Shown here one piece after another: positions 1 through 9,764 of a stretch of DNA of 64,000 nucleotides (positions within the stretch are counted from its first letter, which is position 1; every line of letters starts with the position of its first letter). The notes under the pieces are model-generated. The model was not told the DNA's origin, did no database searches, and saw nothing but the letters and a program-made list of their open reading frames with translations. The stretch lies in contig NC_065880.2 in assembly GCF_932274485.2 (NCBI RefSeq), forward strand, positions 76,875,730 through 76,939,729, given 5' to 3'. Position numbers and translations under genes: made by a program. The stretch comes from Patella vulgata (Eukaryota; Mollusca; Gastropoda; Patellidae).

Positions 1-224
1 CGGTCCCTACATTGACCAAGAAAGTTTTATCGGGATTTTCTGACCTCGTTTCCTCTTGTCAGTGGTGCAAGACGGAGATCCTTTGGCAGTTAGAATTCGA
101 TATAAGAGTAGGCCATAGTGACCCTGACCGGGCAATTTCCTCATATCACACTGTATGACGTATGCCCGTCTTCATTAGCCCAGTCGGAGCAAAACAGTAG
201 GCCGTTAAACCTCATATCATTTCA
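1..224 (+). repeat. SINE-A copy, cut by window start, internal deletion
   Basis: Matches the SINE-A body from just after box B, then jumps over the middle block straight to the GGCAGTTAGAATTCGATATA segment, and continues to the tail CAGTCGGAGCAAAACAGTAGGCCGTTAAAC. The tRNA-like head would lie to the left of the window. The middle (about 90 bases) is missing relative to longer copies such as 7807-8172. Confidence 0.85.
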
Positions 225-295
225 GTAGTTAATTTCATAACGACGAAATCGACATTACTGGATTTTTATGTGTTAGGAAATGGATAATTATATGA

Positions 296-478
296 AACGA
301 AATGGGGTTCAACGTCATACTTACTGCACCGACTCCGCTAATGAAGACATGCACACGGGCCACATCTTGTCCTGCAGGTAAAAGAACACTTAGAAGTTGG
401 AACTCGATAGCGCTGTTGTCCGGGCAAAACTTCCGTCAAAGTACACTGTGTGGCGTATACCCGTCTTCGGTAGCCCAA
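296..478. repeat. Two SINE-A fragments head-on (inverted pair)
   Basis: Positions 296-360 are the SINE-A 3' end read on the minus strand (AATGGGGTTCAACGTC...). From about 376 to 478 the same family runs on the plus strand (GTAAAAGAACAC ... CCGTCTTCGGTAGCCCA). The two overlap in family coordinates near the GACGGGCATACG segment, so they could pair as a short foldback. The short open frames here come only from the repeat. Confidence 0.7.
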
Positions 479-994
479 TATTTGAATTAATCGATTGGTG
501 TCTTTTAGAAATAAATCAGATTGCAACTTCATTATATAATTTATAGTAAGCTTATCAATTAGACGAATCGTGCATCTTGAAGCTACGTTCCCAGAAAAGT
601 ATTTATCGGGTGGTTATTTCCAATTAAATTATGGTAATTTTGGTATATAGAAAGTAGAAATATCCAATCTTACTAGAAAAATTCTGGATTCCCTGGATAC
701 AAGAAAAAACTGTAAGGGTGTCCCTAATCGACAGCCCGACGATTAGGCGTGTCTGCACGCGTTGCACGCGGAGATTGAGCGCTTGATGTACATTTTGATA
801 AACTTTATGAATAATTAGACGTACAACACTTTCTGGATAATCCGACAATCCGATATTTGTAATAAATAGTCAGCGATTAAAGACAAAATCGTCTTGTGTA
901 TGCAATGAATTCTCCTCCAACTTGCTAGGTACCGAGAGGTAAGTCACGTGACACAAACATGACCTCTTTTGATCGATTTTTTATAGCCAGGGTA
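479..994. other. No feature recognised
   Basis: AT-rich sequence with no open frame of note and no repeat that I could match elsewhere in the window. Confidence 0.5.
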
Positions 995-1135
995 TTCCCC
1001 GACAATTGCAATGTTTTGAGAAGGATTTGAAGCAAAATTATGATAAATTAATTAGTTTGAATATGTTTTTAGTCCAAATATGTCACCAAATCACCCAGTT
1101 TGTACCCGGGAATGTATCTTTAAGTGTATTCATAA
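995..1135 (+). repeat. Dispersed repeat R8, copy 1
   Basis: Aligns by eye to 54900-55060. Both have GTTTGAATATGT or TTTGAATATGTG, then CCAAATATGTCACCAAATC versus CAAATATATCATCAAATC, then a CGGGAA block and CATCTTTAA. The family is not known to me; it is non-coding as far as can be seen. Confidence 0.45.
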
Positions 1136-1469
1136 AAATACTTCGGCGATGAACTAGACGAATCGTGTGTCTTATATGTCCTTAAGGAAAGCTTATTAAT
1201 AAATATGTAGAATAAATAAAATAATCACGAAAACGTGACAATAAAATTCCCTTCTACGATATTGCATCCAGAATCATGATTCTACCTAATTTTAATCAGA
1301 TTATACATTTTAATTTTTGGTAAATATATTTAATAATTCGCAAATAAAAGTACATGTCAACCAATTAATAAATTTGATATACAGCTAATTACACGTTTTC
1401 CAAATCATACACTGCCTTGAAACGTAATTTATACTAATAGTATATGATCAGTAGCGACATTCCAGAATA

Positions 1470-1735
1470 AAACGAAATGGGGTTTAATGTCGTATTGTTC
1501 TGCGCCGACCGGGCTTATGAACACGGGCAAACATCATATAGTGTGCTATGGGGTAAATTTTGCCCAGACTGCGGCACTATTGCCTACTATTATTTCCAGA
1601 TTCAAATGCCTGGAGTTCTTTTACGTGCACGCCAACATGTACACGGGGTCTCGTTTTTCGACTATCCGAACGACTAGACATTGTTCCTTGTAAAGCCCTT
1701 GGCCCTGCACCCGCTGACAAGGGGAAACCACGCAA
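1470..1735 (-). repeat. SINE-A copy, 5' truncated
   Basis: Read on the minus strand it begins near the GTTTCCCCTTGTCAG block (1735) and runs to the tail at 1470 (AAATGGGGTTTAATG on the plus strand). The tRNA-like head is absent. The overlapping small ORFs in all frames are incidental. Confidence 0.85.
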
Positions 1736-1794
1736 TCGAGAATGAATCTAGCTGCTAGCTACGCGAACTCGTCACAAGGAAACAGCTCACCCAC

Positions 1795-2310
1795 AGATGA
1801 TCCTAGTAGCAAATATTACATATGGACACACGGCACCATTAATTCCAACTCTGCTGACGAATCTAGTGCACAATTTATGTATGATCGCTCCCTCCCTGTC
1901 CTCCCCGCTCCCTTTTGATGGCGATTTTCTGCTAGGTTTTTGTATATATTCCTGACTTTGAGGCGGAAGGATACGAGGTTGGTTACATTCAAATGTAGGG
2001 TGGACAGGTGCATATTTAGTTCTATGCTACTTTCGGTTTGTGTATCTCAAGATTTCCATGGTGAACCTCATACATGCTTTAGAACAAGAGGTTGTCACAT
2101 GTTGCTCCATATGTGAACATTTGCGAAGAAGTTAAAGCTGGCCAAAGAGACGAGAATTAACATTAGAGTCAATGGGGAAATTAATGGTGTGCTGTGTCCA
2201 TGTTTTCCAGAGAGAGAGTAAACATACCATGCATTATTTCTATAATTTGAAATGTAACAGTTGTTGTGTGTACATGAAGAGATAATCAACGATTACTACG
2301 CTAGAAAGGA
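1795..2310 (+). repeat. Dispersed repeat R7, copy 1
   Basis: Shares blocks in the same order with 9765-10550: CACCATTAATTCC with GACGAATCTAGTGCA near 1840-1870, GAAGTTAAAGCTGGCC with TAGAGTCAATGGG near 2125-2170, and CGATTACTACGCTAGA near 2290. The second copy holds about 470 extra bases in the middle. Family unknown to me. Confidence 0.5.
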
Positions 2311-2699
2311 CTCTACCTCCAAAATAAGCTGAAGTCCAAGATCGAAATATTCAAAAATCCGTACACATGACAAAATTTAACGGCATGTTTAGTGTCTGCT
2401 CAAAGTTTTAAAGGTTTTAGAGCTCTAAACAAACGCACCGTAAATCTCGGAATCCTTCTAAGGCGAAGAATAAACTTACGACCTTGCGGTTGCGATTTGC
2501 CATAATCCTTACAGATTAAATTCCTTCATGTTCTTACTAGGTGATTACAAGTAAACATACGAAATAATTAGATCTTTAAGGTTGTTGTAAATTGAAGCCA
2601 GAATCCTCTATATTCATCAGTAATATATACATACTCCCACCGGCACGTGTTGGTACTGTGTATGTATAAATGAATAGACAGGGCTAAACAAGGCTGGCT
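2311..2699. other. No feature recognised
   Basis: AT-rich, with no match to other parts of the window and no supported gene. Confidence 0.45.
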
Positions 2700-3011
2700 A
2701 ACGCCATACAGTGAGTGTGCTGTGAGAGAAATGTTCCCTGCACAGCGGAACTATACTCTTATATCGAATTCCAACTGTCAAGGGGTATTTTACGTGCGCG
2801 CCAATGTGTACACGATACCTCGGTTTTTTCGTTCTATCCGAACGACTATATGTTGTCCTTTGCCAGACCCCTCGTCCCGTACCAATGACAAGGGAGAACA
2901 ACGCCAGAAAATCCCGATGAAATTTTTCGGTCCACACAGGGATCGAAAATGGGACTTCCTAATTAGTGAGCCAACGCCTTACTCAGGGGGTCACCATAGC
3001 CCCCCCCCCCC
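2700..3011 (-). repeat. SINE-A copy, 3' truncated, with head
   Basis: On the minus strand it starts with the tRNA-like head at 3011 (GGGGGCTATGGTGACCCCC-like, next to a C-run) and continues through the body to about 2700, where it stops within the ACGCCATACAGTG segment. The tail (about 60 bases) is missing. Confidence 0.85.
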
Positions 3012-3060
3012 ATGTATATATTAGCTTTTATCAATATATATAATACCTCTAATTACACAT

Positions 3061-3310
3061 TAAATAATTGCAGAATTGAAGCCAATTTCAGACGCGCCAA
3101 TTTAAATAATTGTAAAATTGGAGCTAATGTTGGAACTACCGATTGTCAAATACTAATTTAGGTTTGTTTCAAAAGAAAATTCATCAATAAATATCTTCCA
3201 TAACCAATATTTATATATATCTTCTTGCTATTGACAGAAACGCCATCAATAAATAGCTTCCAGATAAATCCAGAACCAATATTTATATATAACATCATGC
3301 TATTGACATC
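3061..3310. repeat. Two short tandem duplications (42 bp and 62 bp)
   Basis: TTAAATAATTGCAGAATTG recurs 42 bases on as TTAAATAATTGTAAAATTG. Next to it, CATCAATAAATATCTTCCA at 3182 recurs at 3244 as CATCAATAAATAGCTTCCA, with ACCAATATTTATATAT following in both. Confidence 0.7.
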
Positions 3311-3806
3311 ACAGGAAACCCATGACCCTTCAGCTACCAATTAATTGATTCTTTAAATCTAGTTCAATTAAGTAGACAAATCGTATACAAGGTTAAACGC
3401 AAACGGTAAAAAGGACAATATCCTCGTCAACAGATTAGACTACTTTAAACAGATACGAAATATAATTATAAACCAAACATAGAAAATTAGTAATGCTAGT
3501 GTTAATTTCATTTCTGCAAGACTAAACTTTTTTATCAAAATTTAGTGAATGTTTATTAAGATTTTAAAAAAAAGATCCAATTCTAAACATTCGGAATCTT
3601 TCGGCTATACAAATTTTCCAGTTACCTCGACGTGAACCTTTAATCCATTAAAGCTTGTTAACGCAATACCGTTAGTGCTGTTTATGTAAACTAGGATGAA
3701 CTGCTTTACATCTGTGTGGTGGAGATTTAATAGAGTTGGTTTAAAGCATGAGTTGGTGGTTTGGGCGTTAATACTGTAGTGATTCATAGATAGAAGGAGT
3801 TTATCG
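3311..3806. other. No feature recognised
   Basis: AT-rich single-copy-looking sequence. Small open frames have no recognisable protein features. Confidence 0.45.
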
Positions 3807-4159
3807 TTAAAAATGAAATGCAAACTGTTTTAAAGTCCTGCTGCTCCGATTGGGCTAATGAAGACGGGCATACGTCAAGCAGTGTCCTATGAGGGAAATT
3901 TTGTCTATACAGAGGCGCTATGGCCAGCTTTTCTTTAGAATTCCAACTGACAAGGGTTCTTTTACGTGCACACCAATGTGTACAGGGGATCCTGATTTTT
4001 CTTCCAATCCGAACGACTATACGTTGTCCCTTGCCACTGTCATGTGGGGTGGGAGGCACAACGGAAAATCACGATTAACTATCTCAGTCAACTACGGGAT
4101 CGAACACCAGACCTCTAGGTTAACAAGCCAACGTCTTGCTCACTGAGCCACGGTGACCC
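3807..4159 (-). repeat. SINE-A copy, near full length
   Basis: Minus strand: head at 4159 (GGGGTCACCGTGGCTCAGTG type, box A region), box B region at about 4095 (TGTTCGATCCC), body, then the middle block and a diverged tail at 3807-3840. It is one of the more diverged full-length copies. Confidence 0.85.
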
Positions 4160-4421
4160 CTTTACCTTTAAAACGGCATACAGTTTTGTAATTAAATTGC
4201 CATGGGTTATATATATGAGTAGAGATATGTTCGAATCGAAAATCGTTTTAATCTAACCCAAAATAAATATCATATCGATTTTATAAATAACAAACACATA
4301 TCTTATTATGTATGGATCGATCTTAATTACAATAAAATAGCAATAAAATCTATAATCGCCCAGGAGATTTCCATCAGATTGATTCGATCATTTCTTCACT
4401 AGGTCTTAAACTTAACAAACT

Positions 4422-4558
4422 GATTCATTTGTATAATACTCGACCCGGTTTATTTGTTCATTTCTTGATTCATTTGTATAATACTTGACCCGGTTTGTTT
4501 ATTCATTTCTTGATTCATTTATATAATACATGACCCGGTTGATTTGTTTCATTTCTTT
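4422..4558 (+). repeat. 45-bp tandem repeat, three units
   Basis: Units start at 4422, 4467 and 4512. Each has the order GATTCATTTGTATAATAC, TGACCCGGTT, TTCATTTCTT. The array ends at the start of the SINE-V head at 4564. The last unit and the short link CTTTACTATGGGGG also occur, inverted, at 8905-8942 next to another SINE-V copy. Confidence 0.85.
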
Positions 4559-4563
4559 ACTAT

Positions 4564-4729
4564 GGGGGAGGGCCGAATGGTTAGCGCGTGCGTGCTGTAT
4601 CATAAGGCCTTTCATGGAGTCAACTGGCGTGGTATCGATTCCCCGGTTGTACGTGACAAGGAGTTGGATCGCCTGTCCAACCTCGGGGGTTTTCTCCGTG
4701 ACCTCCCGTTTCCTTCCACTCGTTAAAGC
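4564..4729 (+). repeat. SINE-V copy, 3' truncated
   Basis: The tRNA-like head GGCCGAATGGTTAGCGCG (box A) is followed by box B near GGTATCGATTCCCC and the V-like centre (GGGGGTTTTCTCC, then CCTCCCGTTTCCTT). It stops at about 4729 before the CT-rich tail, so only the 5' half is present. Confidence 0.85.
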
Positions 4730-4804
4730 TCTATCTGTGTCATTCCTTTTATAAACGATTCCTATTTAATGCAAAGTAATGGAGGCAGATAAAAAAAGTC
4801 GCAG

Positions 4805-5020
4805 AAAACAAATCCTTACACAATCTCTTGGGTCTTTTGGAGCCTTTCTGTCATGCCCTATACAATCAAATGCCCCCAAATAAAAAGCAAATATTTATTC
4901 CAACAAATCCCAAGAGATGTTCATGCCTACACAATCTCGTGGATCTTTTAGAACATTTCTTTCATGACCTTTACAATCAAATCAATGACCCCAAACAAAA
5001 AGCAAATATTTATGTCTAAG
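4805..5020 (+). repeat. 111-bp tandem duplication
   Basis: ACACAATCTC occurs at 4818 and 4929, and the following CTTTTGGAGCCTTTCTGTCATG is matched by CTTTTAGAACATTTCTTTCATG. AAAAGCAAATATTTAT closes both units. The period is divisible by three and one frame stays open through both units (63 aa from 4828), but this is a simple consequence of the duplication and no protein family is recognised. Confidence 0.75.
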
Positions 5021-5040
5021 GCGCCTAACTGAATTTAGAA

Positions 5041-5210
5041 AATAGTTTTATTTGGTTTTTGTGTCAATTTCAAAATATACACCATAAATAACCATTTTTA
5101 TAAGTCTGGTTTTGTAACAATTTCAAAATATCTATCTATAATCAACCATTTCTTTTTAGACAATCGACTGGTTTTTGCTACTATTTCAAAATATACATCT
5201 ATATATGTAA
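5041..5210 (+). repeat. About 58-bp imperfect tandem repeat, three units
   Basis: TTTCAAAATAT occurs at 5068, 5121 and 5184, each preceded by a GGTTTTTG-like stretch and followed by ATAACCATTT or similar. It lies directly after the 111-bp duplication. Confidence 0.65.
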
Positions 5211-5939
5211 ATCATAAACAAGTCACTTTAACATTTAAACTGGCTTGTTCGGGAAACAAAATAATAAAACTAGCCATAAAATGTATTTTTATTGGGATTT
5301 GTGATTTACATCAAGGATGGTAACATTTCCTTACTGTCAAATCACAAAGATGACATCAATAAAGTTAGACATGTGAGAGACATGAGTTAATCCTAAAATC
5401 AACTTTATGGCTAAATCCTTTCTGAAAATTAAAGTAAAGACGCCAGTTTAGACAGGATAATTTTTTCAGAATTTTTAATCGATGATACTTTAACTCGTGG
5501 AGCTCGACAATTTCCTGTCTTGTTTGCAAGTAATGGGCGATTGAAGCTGTTTCTACGTGACATCAGGATATTGCCTTAAAAGAACAAGGCCTACTGAACA
5601 AGTGTTATTTAAAAAAGATAAAATAATCGACTGGTTTCTTAATTAAGTAAATTGTGTGTGGTCGTATATTAAAATATATTCGTTGACTCTTTTAGTTTTT
5701 AGATAGAGACAAAAATGAGTGATGTGGTGGGAGGGCGGTGCCAAGGATAATCTGAATAGCAAAACTGTTAGCTTCAGTAACAGGTTTGGATATGGCTCCA
5801 GTGTTTTGATATTGAAATGCTACGTCTCGAATCTCCGTTCTCAGCCCAGTTGTAAACACAACCTGAAACTAGAATTTTTAAATTATAGTCATTTGATTAG
5901 TTACATAAATTATGTATGGTTATCATTGCTTGTGTTTTT
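5211..5939. other. No feature recognised
   Basis: AT-rich. An open frame of 82 codons at 5719-5967 has no recognisable domain, and its 3' end overlaps repeat R5. Confidence 0.45.
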
Positions 5940-6420
5940 TTTTATATCTATAACCCATTTAAAGTAGCTAAGTCTCTAACTCAATAATATCATCCGAAGT
6001 CTTCGATATTGAAAACACGAAGTATTTGTCAATTTAAATGAACATTGATGTCGTGATCTTACCGGGAAAAGATGGCCTTCAGATATCCAATATTTAAGGC
6101 AAAATAAACATTTTACATTGGTACACGAATCCATAATGCATTTCAGCGCCATTTGTAACAAGGGACTCGCAGAACGAGGCTAGATATATTCCACAAGTCA
6201 TGTCCAACGGTGACGTCATATTCTTATCTGGAGAGCATGCGCGATAAATACTATATCGTTGTAGACTGGAATAACAAGACACTAGAGATTGCCATTCAAT
6301 TGAGATTTCTGGCTTATTTCGCCGGACTTAACTGATTAGAAATTACAGTAAAAATAGAAACGATTGGAGGCAAATCAGTTTACATACATTCACAATGCAT
6401 TATTATATGCGTTGCGACTC
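5940..6420 (+). repeat. Dispersed repeat R5, copy 1
   Basis: Aligns with 38440-39245 once the hAT insertion there is removed. Shared blocks in order: CTCTAACTCAAT, CCTTCAGATATCCAATATT versus CCTTGATATCCAATATT, AACATTTTA, GCGCCATTTG, CATTCAATT versus GTTCAATTT, and a TTTACATACATTCA-type end. Function and family unknown. Confidence 0.55.
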
Positions 6421-6629
6421 ATTTGACTCAATGTCTATGTCCCACATATTAGGATTTAGCTCCTTTAAACTATTTATTTAAATATGTGTGTTGCTGTATT
6501 GCGGCTTGACGGCTCTCGAATATCAGACTAGTCGTTCGAATTGCTCGGAAGTTGAAATTCGAACTGTTCCTATTCGCACTGCATCGTAACTATTGACATG
6601 TTTTGAGGAACTGAGTCCCAGGCGCTACT

Positions 6630-6790
6630 TGCCTGGCTGTTCTTCTTATTATTGGGGGCAACGCTCTCCCGTAAACGCCTAGACTCCGCCAATTCAAGTA
6701 CGATTAGCATGCAATGGGACATGATTGTGTTGTTTTTGTTACCTATCAATTGACGGTCCTTTTTAGATGACGTCACAATTAAGGCCATGA
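6630..6790 (+). repeat. Dispersed repeat R6, copy 1
   Basis: TTCTTCTTATTATTGGGGG, GCAACGCTCTCCCG, GCCTAGACTCC and GACGTCACAATTAAGG are matched in the same order at 16030-16200 (TTCTTCTTCTTCGTCTTAGG, GACGCTCTTCG, GCCTAAGACTCC, GACGTCATAACTG). Confidence 0.5.
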
Positions 6791-6985
6791 TTGGTTCCTG
6801 GTCCATATAGTGCTATAAATCGTTAAATAAAGAAATGAAATAAATTTGGGTTTATCGTCCGACTTTTCTACACCAAGCTGGCTATAAGTGTTAAAGAGCA
6901 TTAAACTCTAAAATATGTTAGTTATGCTACGTCCGGTTCATTGGCCGTGCCCGCGATATGCCGGGTCAAGCGCTAGTAATATTAT

Positions 6986-7451
6986 AGCCCGTTCAGACGC
7001 TTATTTTTAAACCAATTCATAATTGCTGGGGTTTATAAGACAGCATCGTGTTGCGTTCACACGTACTATAAGCCAAACCAGTTTAACTATTCTGACCTCT
7101 TCGGTCGGAGGTTAGAGTTAACTACGCATGGGTAGCTTCATATTCTTTATTCGGTTCTTGCACGCTTTCGATAACATTGGCACTGTCTGACCCCGATATT
7201 TTCACAGGAATGTAACTTACTGCGTACTGTGCATGCTCAAAGCAAGCTGGAGCCGTTTTTTTTTAAGCCAACCCATTCAGACGGCTAAGATGAACCAGTT
7301 TAAAATAAAAAGCCTTCTCGAAGACAGGTCGCGAGCTGGGTTTTTTAAACTGCTTTATTTGCCCCACATTTGCGCCCAGAGGCTTAAGTTAAACTGGTTT
7401 AACGATCCCCGGGATTTTTAAACCAGTTCAACTTAAGCGTCTGAACGGGCT
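6986..7451. mobile_element. MITE-like DNA transposon with 18-bp TIRs
   Basis: Both ends carry the perfect inverted repeat AGCCCGTTCAGACGCTTA (6986-7003 and, inverted, 7434-7451). They are flanked by the direct repeat ATTAT (6981-6985 and 7452-7456). The 466-bp interior repeats the motif AACCAGTTTAA in both orientations (near 7080, 7295, 7395 and 7420) and encodes no transposase. It is therefore a non-autonomous element. The superfamily is uncertain: a 5-bp duplication is seen, but the exact TIR edge is ambiguous by one base. Confidence 0.8.
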
Positions 7452-7456
7452 ATTAT

Positions 7457-7794
7457 ATAAAGAGCACAAATAATGATAAGATGTTAAAGGACATCACACT
7501 CTGTAATCTATCATAGGTCAGTCCAATTATTTCATGTCTATCCCTATTGTATTCGGTTTTTACCACACTGTTTACTGTATATACGTTTGTGGTTGACTAC
7601 AGTCTATTATAGGGACATTAGTAATATGCCAATTGTACTTGAATGTTTACATAGGGAATATGCCACAATATCACACTAATGATAAGGGTAATCTTAATGT
7701 CACAGACAGAACTGATAAAATATTAACTAAAATGTTGATTCATGTTTACTCTAAATATGGGGTGATCATTATTTTTCCATTGAAAGCACTGATT
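7457..7794. other. No feature recognised
   Basis: Non-repetitive looking AT-rich sequence between the MITE and the SINE-A target site. Confidence 0.45.
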
Positions 7795-7806
7795 GAATGG
7801 TCCCGA

Positions 7807-8172
7807 AATGAAATGGGGTTTAACGTCCTACTGTTTTGCTCCGAACTGGGCTAATGAAGACGGGCATACGCCATACAGTGTACTATGAGGGACATTTTGC
7901 CCGGACAGCGGCACTACGGCCTTCTCTTATATCGAATCCCAACTGTCAAGGGATCTTTTACGTGCACGCCAAGTGTACACGAGACCTCGGTTTTTCGTCT
8001 CATCCGAATGACTAGACAGCTGTCCTTGGCATGCCCTCCGTCCTGCATCACTGAGTAGAGAGAACCACACCGGAAAATCTGGATGAACTTTCTCGGCCAA
8101 TGCAGGGATCGAACACCCGACCTCCAGGCTAGCGAGCCAGCGTCTTACCAATTTAGCCACCGTGACCCCCTG
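7807..8172 (-). repeat. SINE-A, full length, reference copy with TSD
   Basis: This is a complete SINE. On the minus strand: tRNA-like head at 8172 (GGGGGTCACGGTGGCTAAAT, box A), box B around 8108 (GGTGTTCGATCCCTGC), conserved body, then the middle block CCGAGGTCTCGTGTACAC with CACGTAAAAGATCCC, then CCGGGCAAAATGTCCC, and the tail ACGTTAAACCCCATTTC. The 12-bp direct repeat GAATGGTCCCGA at 7795-7806 and 8173-8184 is its target-site duplication. The middle block resembles the Meta domain of metazoan SINEs; that assignment is from memory and should be treated as inference. LINE-driven retrotransposition is the expected mechanism. Confidence 0.93.
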
Positions 8173-8292
8173 GAATGGTCCCGATTCGCAAAGCAAACTA
8201 TAGACCATTGACGGCAGTGTACTAATTAAGGGCATTATTCTAATTAGTAACCACGTTTGGTTTTCAATTAATGAAAAAAAAACATACGTAGT

Positions 8293-8470
8293 CATGCATG
8301 TGAGATGTTGTCAAACTGATTTGTGCCTGTGACCAGCCTGGCTGCTGCATTCTGTACACGCCGTAACCGTTGGATGGGGTAGTCGGGTAGTCCATGAAGC
8401 AGAGAGTTATAGTAGTCTAGGCAGGGGGTGATGTAGGCATGGACTAGCGTAGATGCATTTTCGCTAACTT
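8293..8470 (-). mobile_element. LINE fragment, C-terminal reverse transcriptase segment
   Basis: The minus-strand frame reads LVHAYITPCLDYYNSLLHG, then LPDYPIQRLRRVQNAAARL and VTGTNQFDNISH. This is the well-known end of the reverse transcriptase of CR1/L2-type non-LTR elements (LDYCNSLLYGLP ... RVQNAAARLVT). Only about 55 residues remain, and the frame ends at a TGA at 8292. The 5' side abuts a SINE-A copy at about 8475. It is a dead fragment and not a host gene. Confidence 0.85.
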
Positions 8471-8477
8471 CATCGCT

Positions 8478-8608
8478 CCCGGTGTTGGCAGAGAAAGCTC
8501 CTCGGCGTGGTTTCCCCTTATCATTGTTACAAGACAGGGGACCTGACAAGCAACAGTGTCTAGCCGTTCGGATGGGACGAAAACCAAGCTTTCAAGTGAA
8601 CAATGGCG

Positions 8609-8658
<50 letters not shown>

Positions 8659-9140
8659 GGGGTTTAACGTACACTCGACACAGAATAGGTCATTTCGAGA
8701 ATAACATATGGATTAATTTTATTTCAATAATTCGCTTGCGTAGGGGTCTTTAGTAGTGGGAGGAAACCGGAGAACCCACGAGGCTGGACAGGCAACCATA
8801 CCCCTTGTCACGTACAACCGGGGATTCGAAACCACGCCAGTTGACTCAATGGCAGGCCTTATGATACCGCGCGCATGCGCTAACCATTCAGCCACCTACT
8901 CATTCACCCATCGCCCCTCATAGTAAAGACATGAACAAATAAACCAAGCCTTATGATACAACGCGCACGTGCTAACCATTCGGCCATCCAACTCCCCGAA
9001 CAATGGCGTGCACGTAGAAAGAAAAACACTTCGACAAAGAGTAGAACCTATTGCCGCTGCCCTGACACTGTATGGTTATGTTTGTCTTCATTAACCTAGT
9101 CGGTGCAGAAAAGTAGGACGTTAAACCCAATTTCAATTTT
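8478..9140 (+). repeat. SINE-A copy interrupted by a SINE-V insertion
   Basis: Left part 8478-8611 runs from GTGTTGGCAGAGAAAG to GAACAATGGCGTGC. Right part 8998-9140 resumes at GAACAATGGCGTGC and ends with the tail GTAGGACGTTAAACCC. The repeated 14 bases are the insertion target. A second, shorter tail (9142-9183, GGAGGTTAAACCCCATT) follows directly. Confidence 0.9.
8612..8997 (-). repeat. SINE-V inserted into SINE-A, with extra 5' piece
   Basis: It is flanked by the 14-bp duplication GAACAATGGCGTGC (8598-8611 and 8998-9011). On the minus strand, from 8997: a partial SINE-V head (GGAGTTGGATGGCCGAATGG to about 8942), a link GGTTTATTTGTTCATG...TTTACTATGAGGGG, then a complete SINE-V (8918 to about 8656) and an AG/CT simple-repeat tail of about 45 bases. 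The link matches the sequence just upstream of the SINE-V at 4564. The whole composite moved as one unit because it lies inside one target-site duplication. Confidence 0.9.
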
Positions 9141-9183
9141 TGGGGTGAAGAAAAGCCGGAGGTTAAACCCCATTACATTTCAT

Positions 9184-9764
9184 TGTAAAGTGAAGGATCA
9201 ACACTTTAGAATGATAAACGTTATAAGATTGTCTTACCCCATATTCATTACCAGATATTTCAGAAGCTAAACATAAGTGATTGTTTTTCTGGATGGAAAC
9301 AGGTTCTAAGACATTATAATGAAAGATGATTAACATGTTCTTACATATGGTGTTTGTTTTGACTTGAATGATGGGTGAGAATCTTAATTTCAAGGTGTTA
9401 ATGATTAGCTTAGTTATTTCGACGGTTAACAATTACCAGACAGCTGTGCTCTGTCGGTTATGTTATATTCGATGATGAACTGTTTTAGCATTCTCCCACA
9501 AAAATATAAACCTAAACAGAGAAGGTAGACGAATATCGTGTACTCTTGTCTGTGGTATTATGTAGAGTTTGTTTATGTCTCCTAGACAGTGGTCCGATAA
9601 ATTCCGGTACAGTTTCTCATTTCAGTCGTCCAGGAATTTTATTTGATGTAAACATTTAGAGTACATGTGTACCATGGAAACCCTGGTGAACAGTAGATTT
9701 CCAGATTCAGTACCCTGATCGTTTCCCTAATATTTTCAAAGAGGAGTGGATCCAATATGGGGGA
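9184..9764. other. No feature recognised
   Basis: AT-rich sequence with no recognised repeat. The 89-codon open frame at 9163-9432 starts inside a SINE tail and has no domain. Confidence 0.45.

Noticed and set aside
7927-8295. 122-codon minus-strand ORF as a gene
   Set aside because: It overlaps the full-length SINE-A and reads through its head and body.
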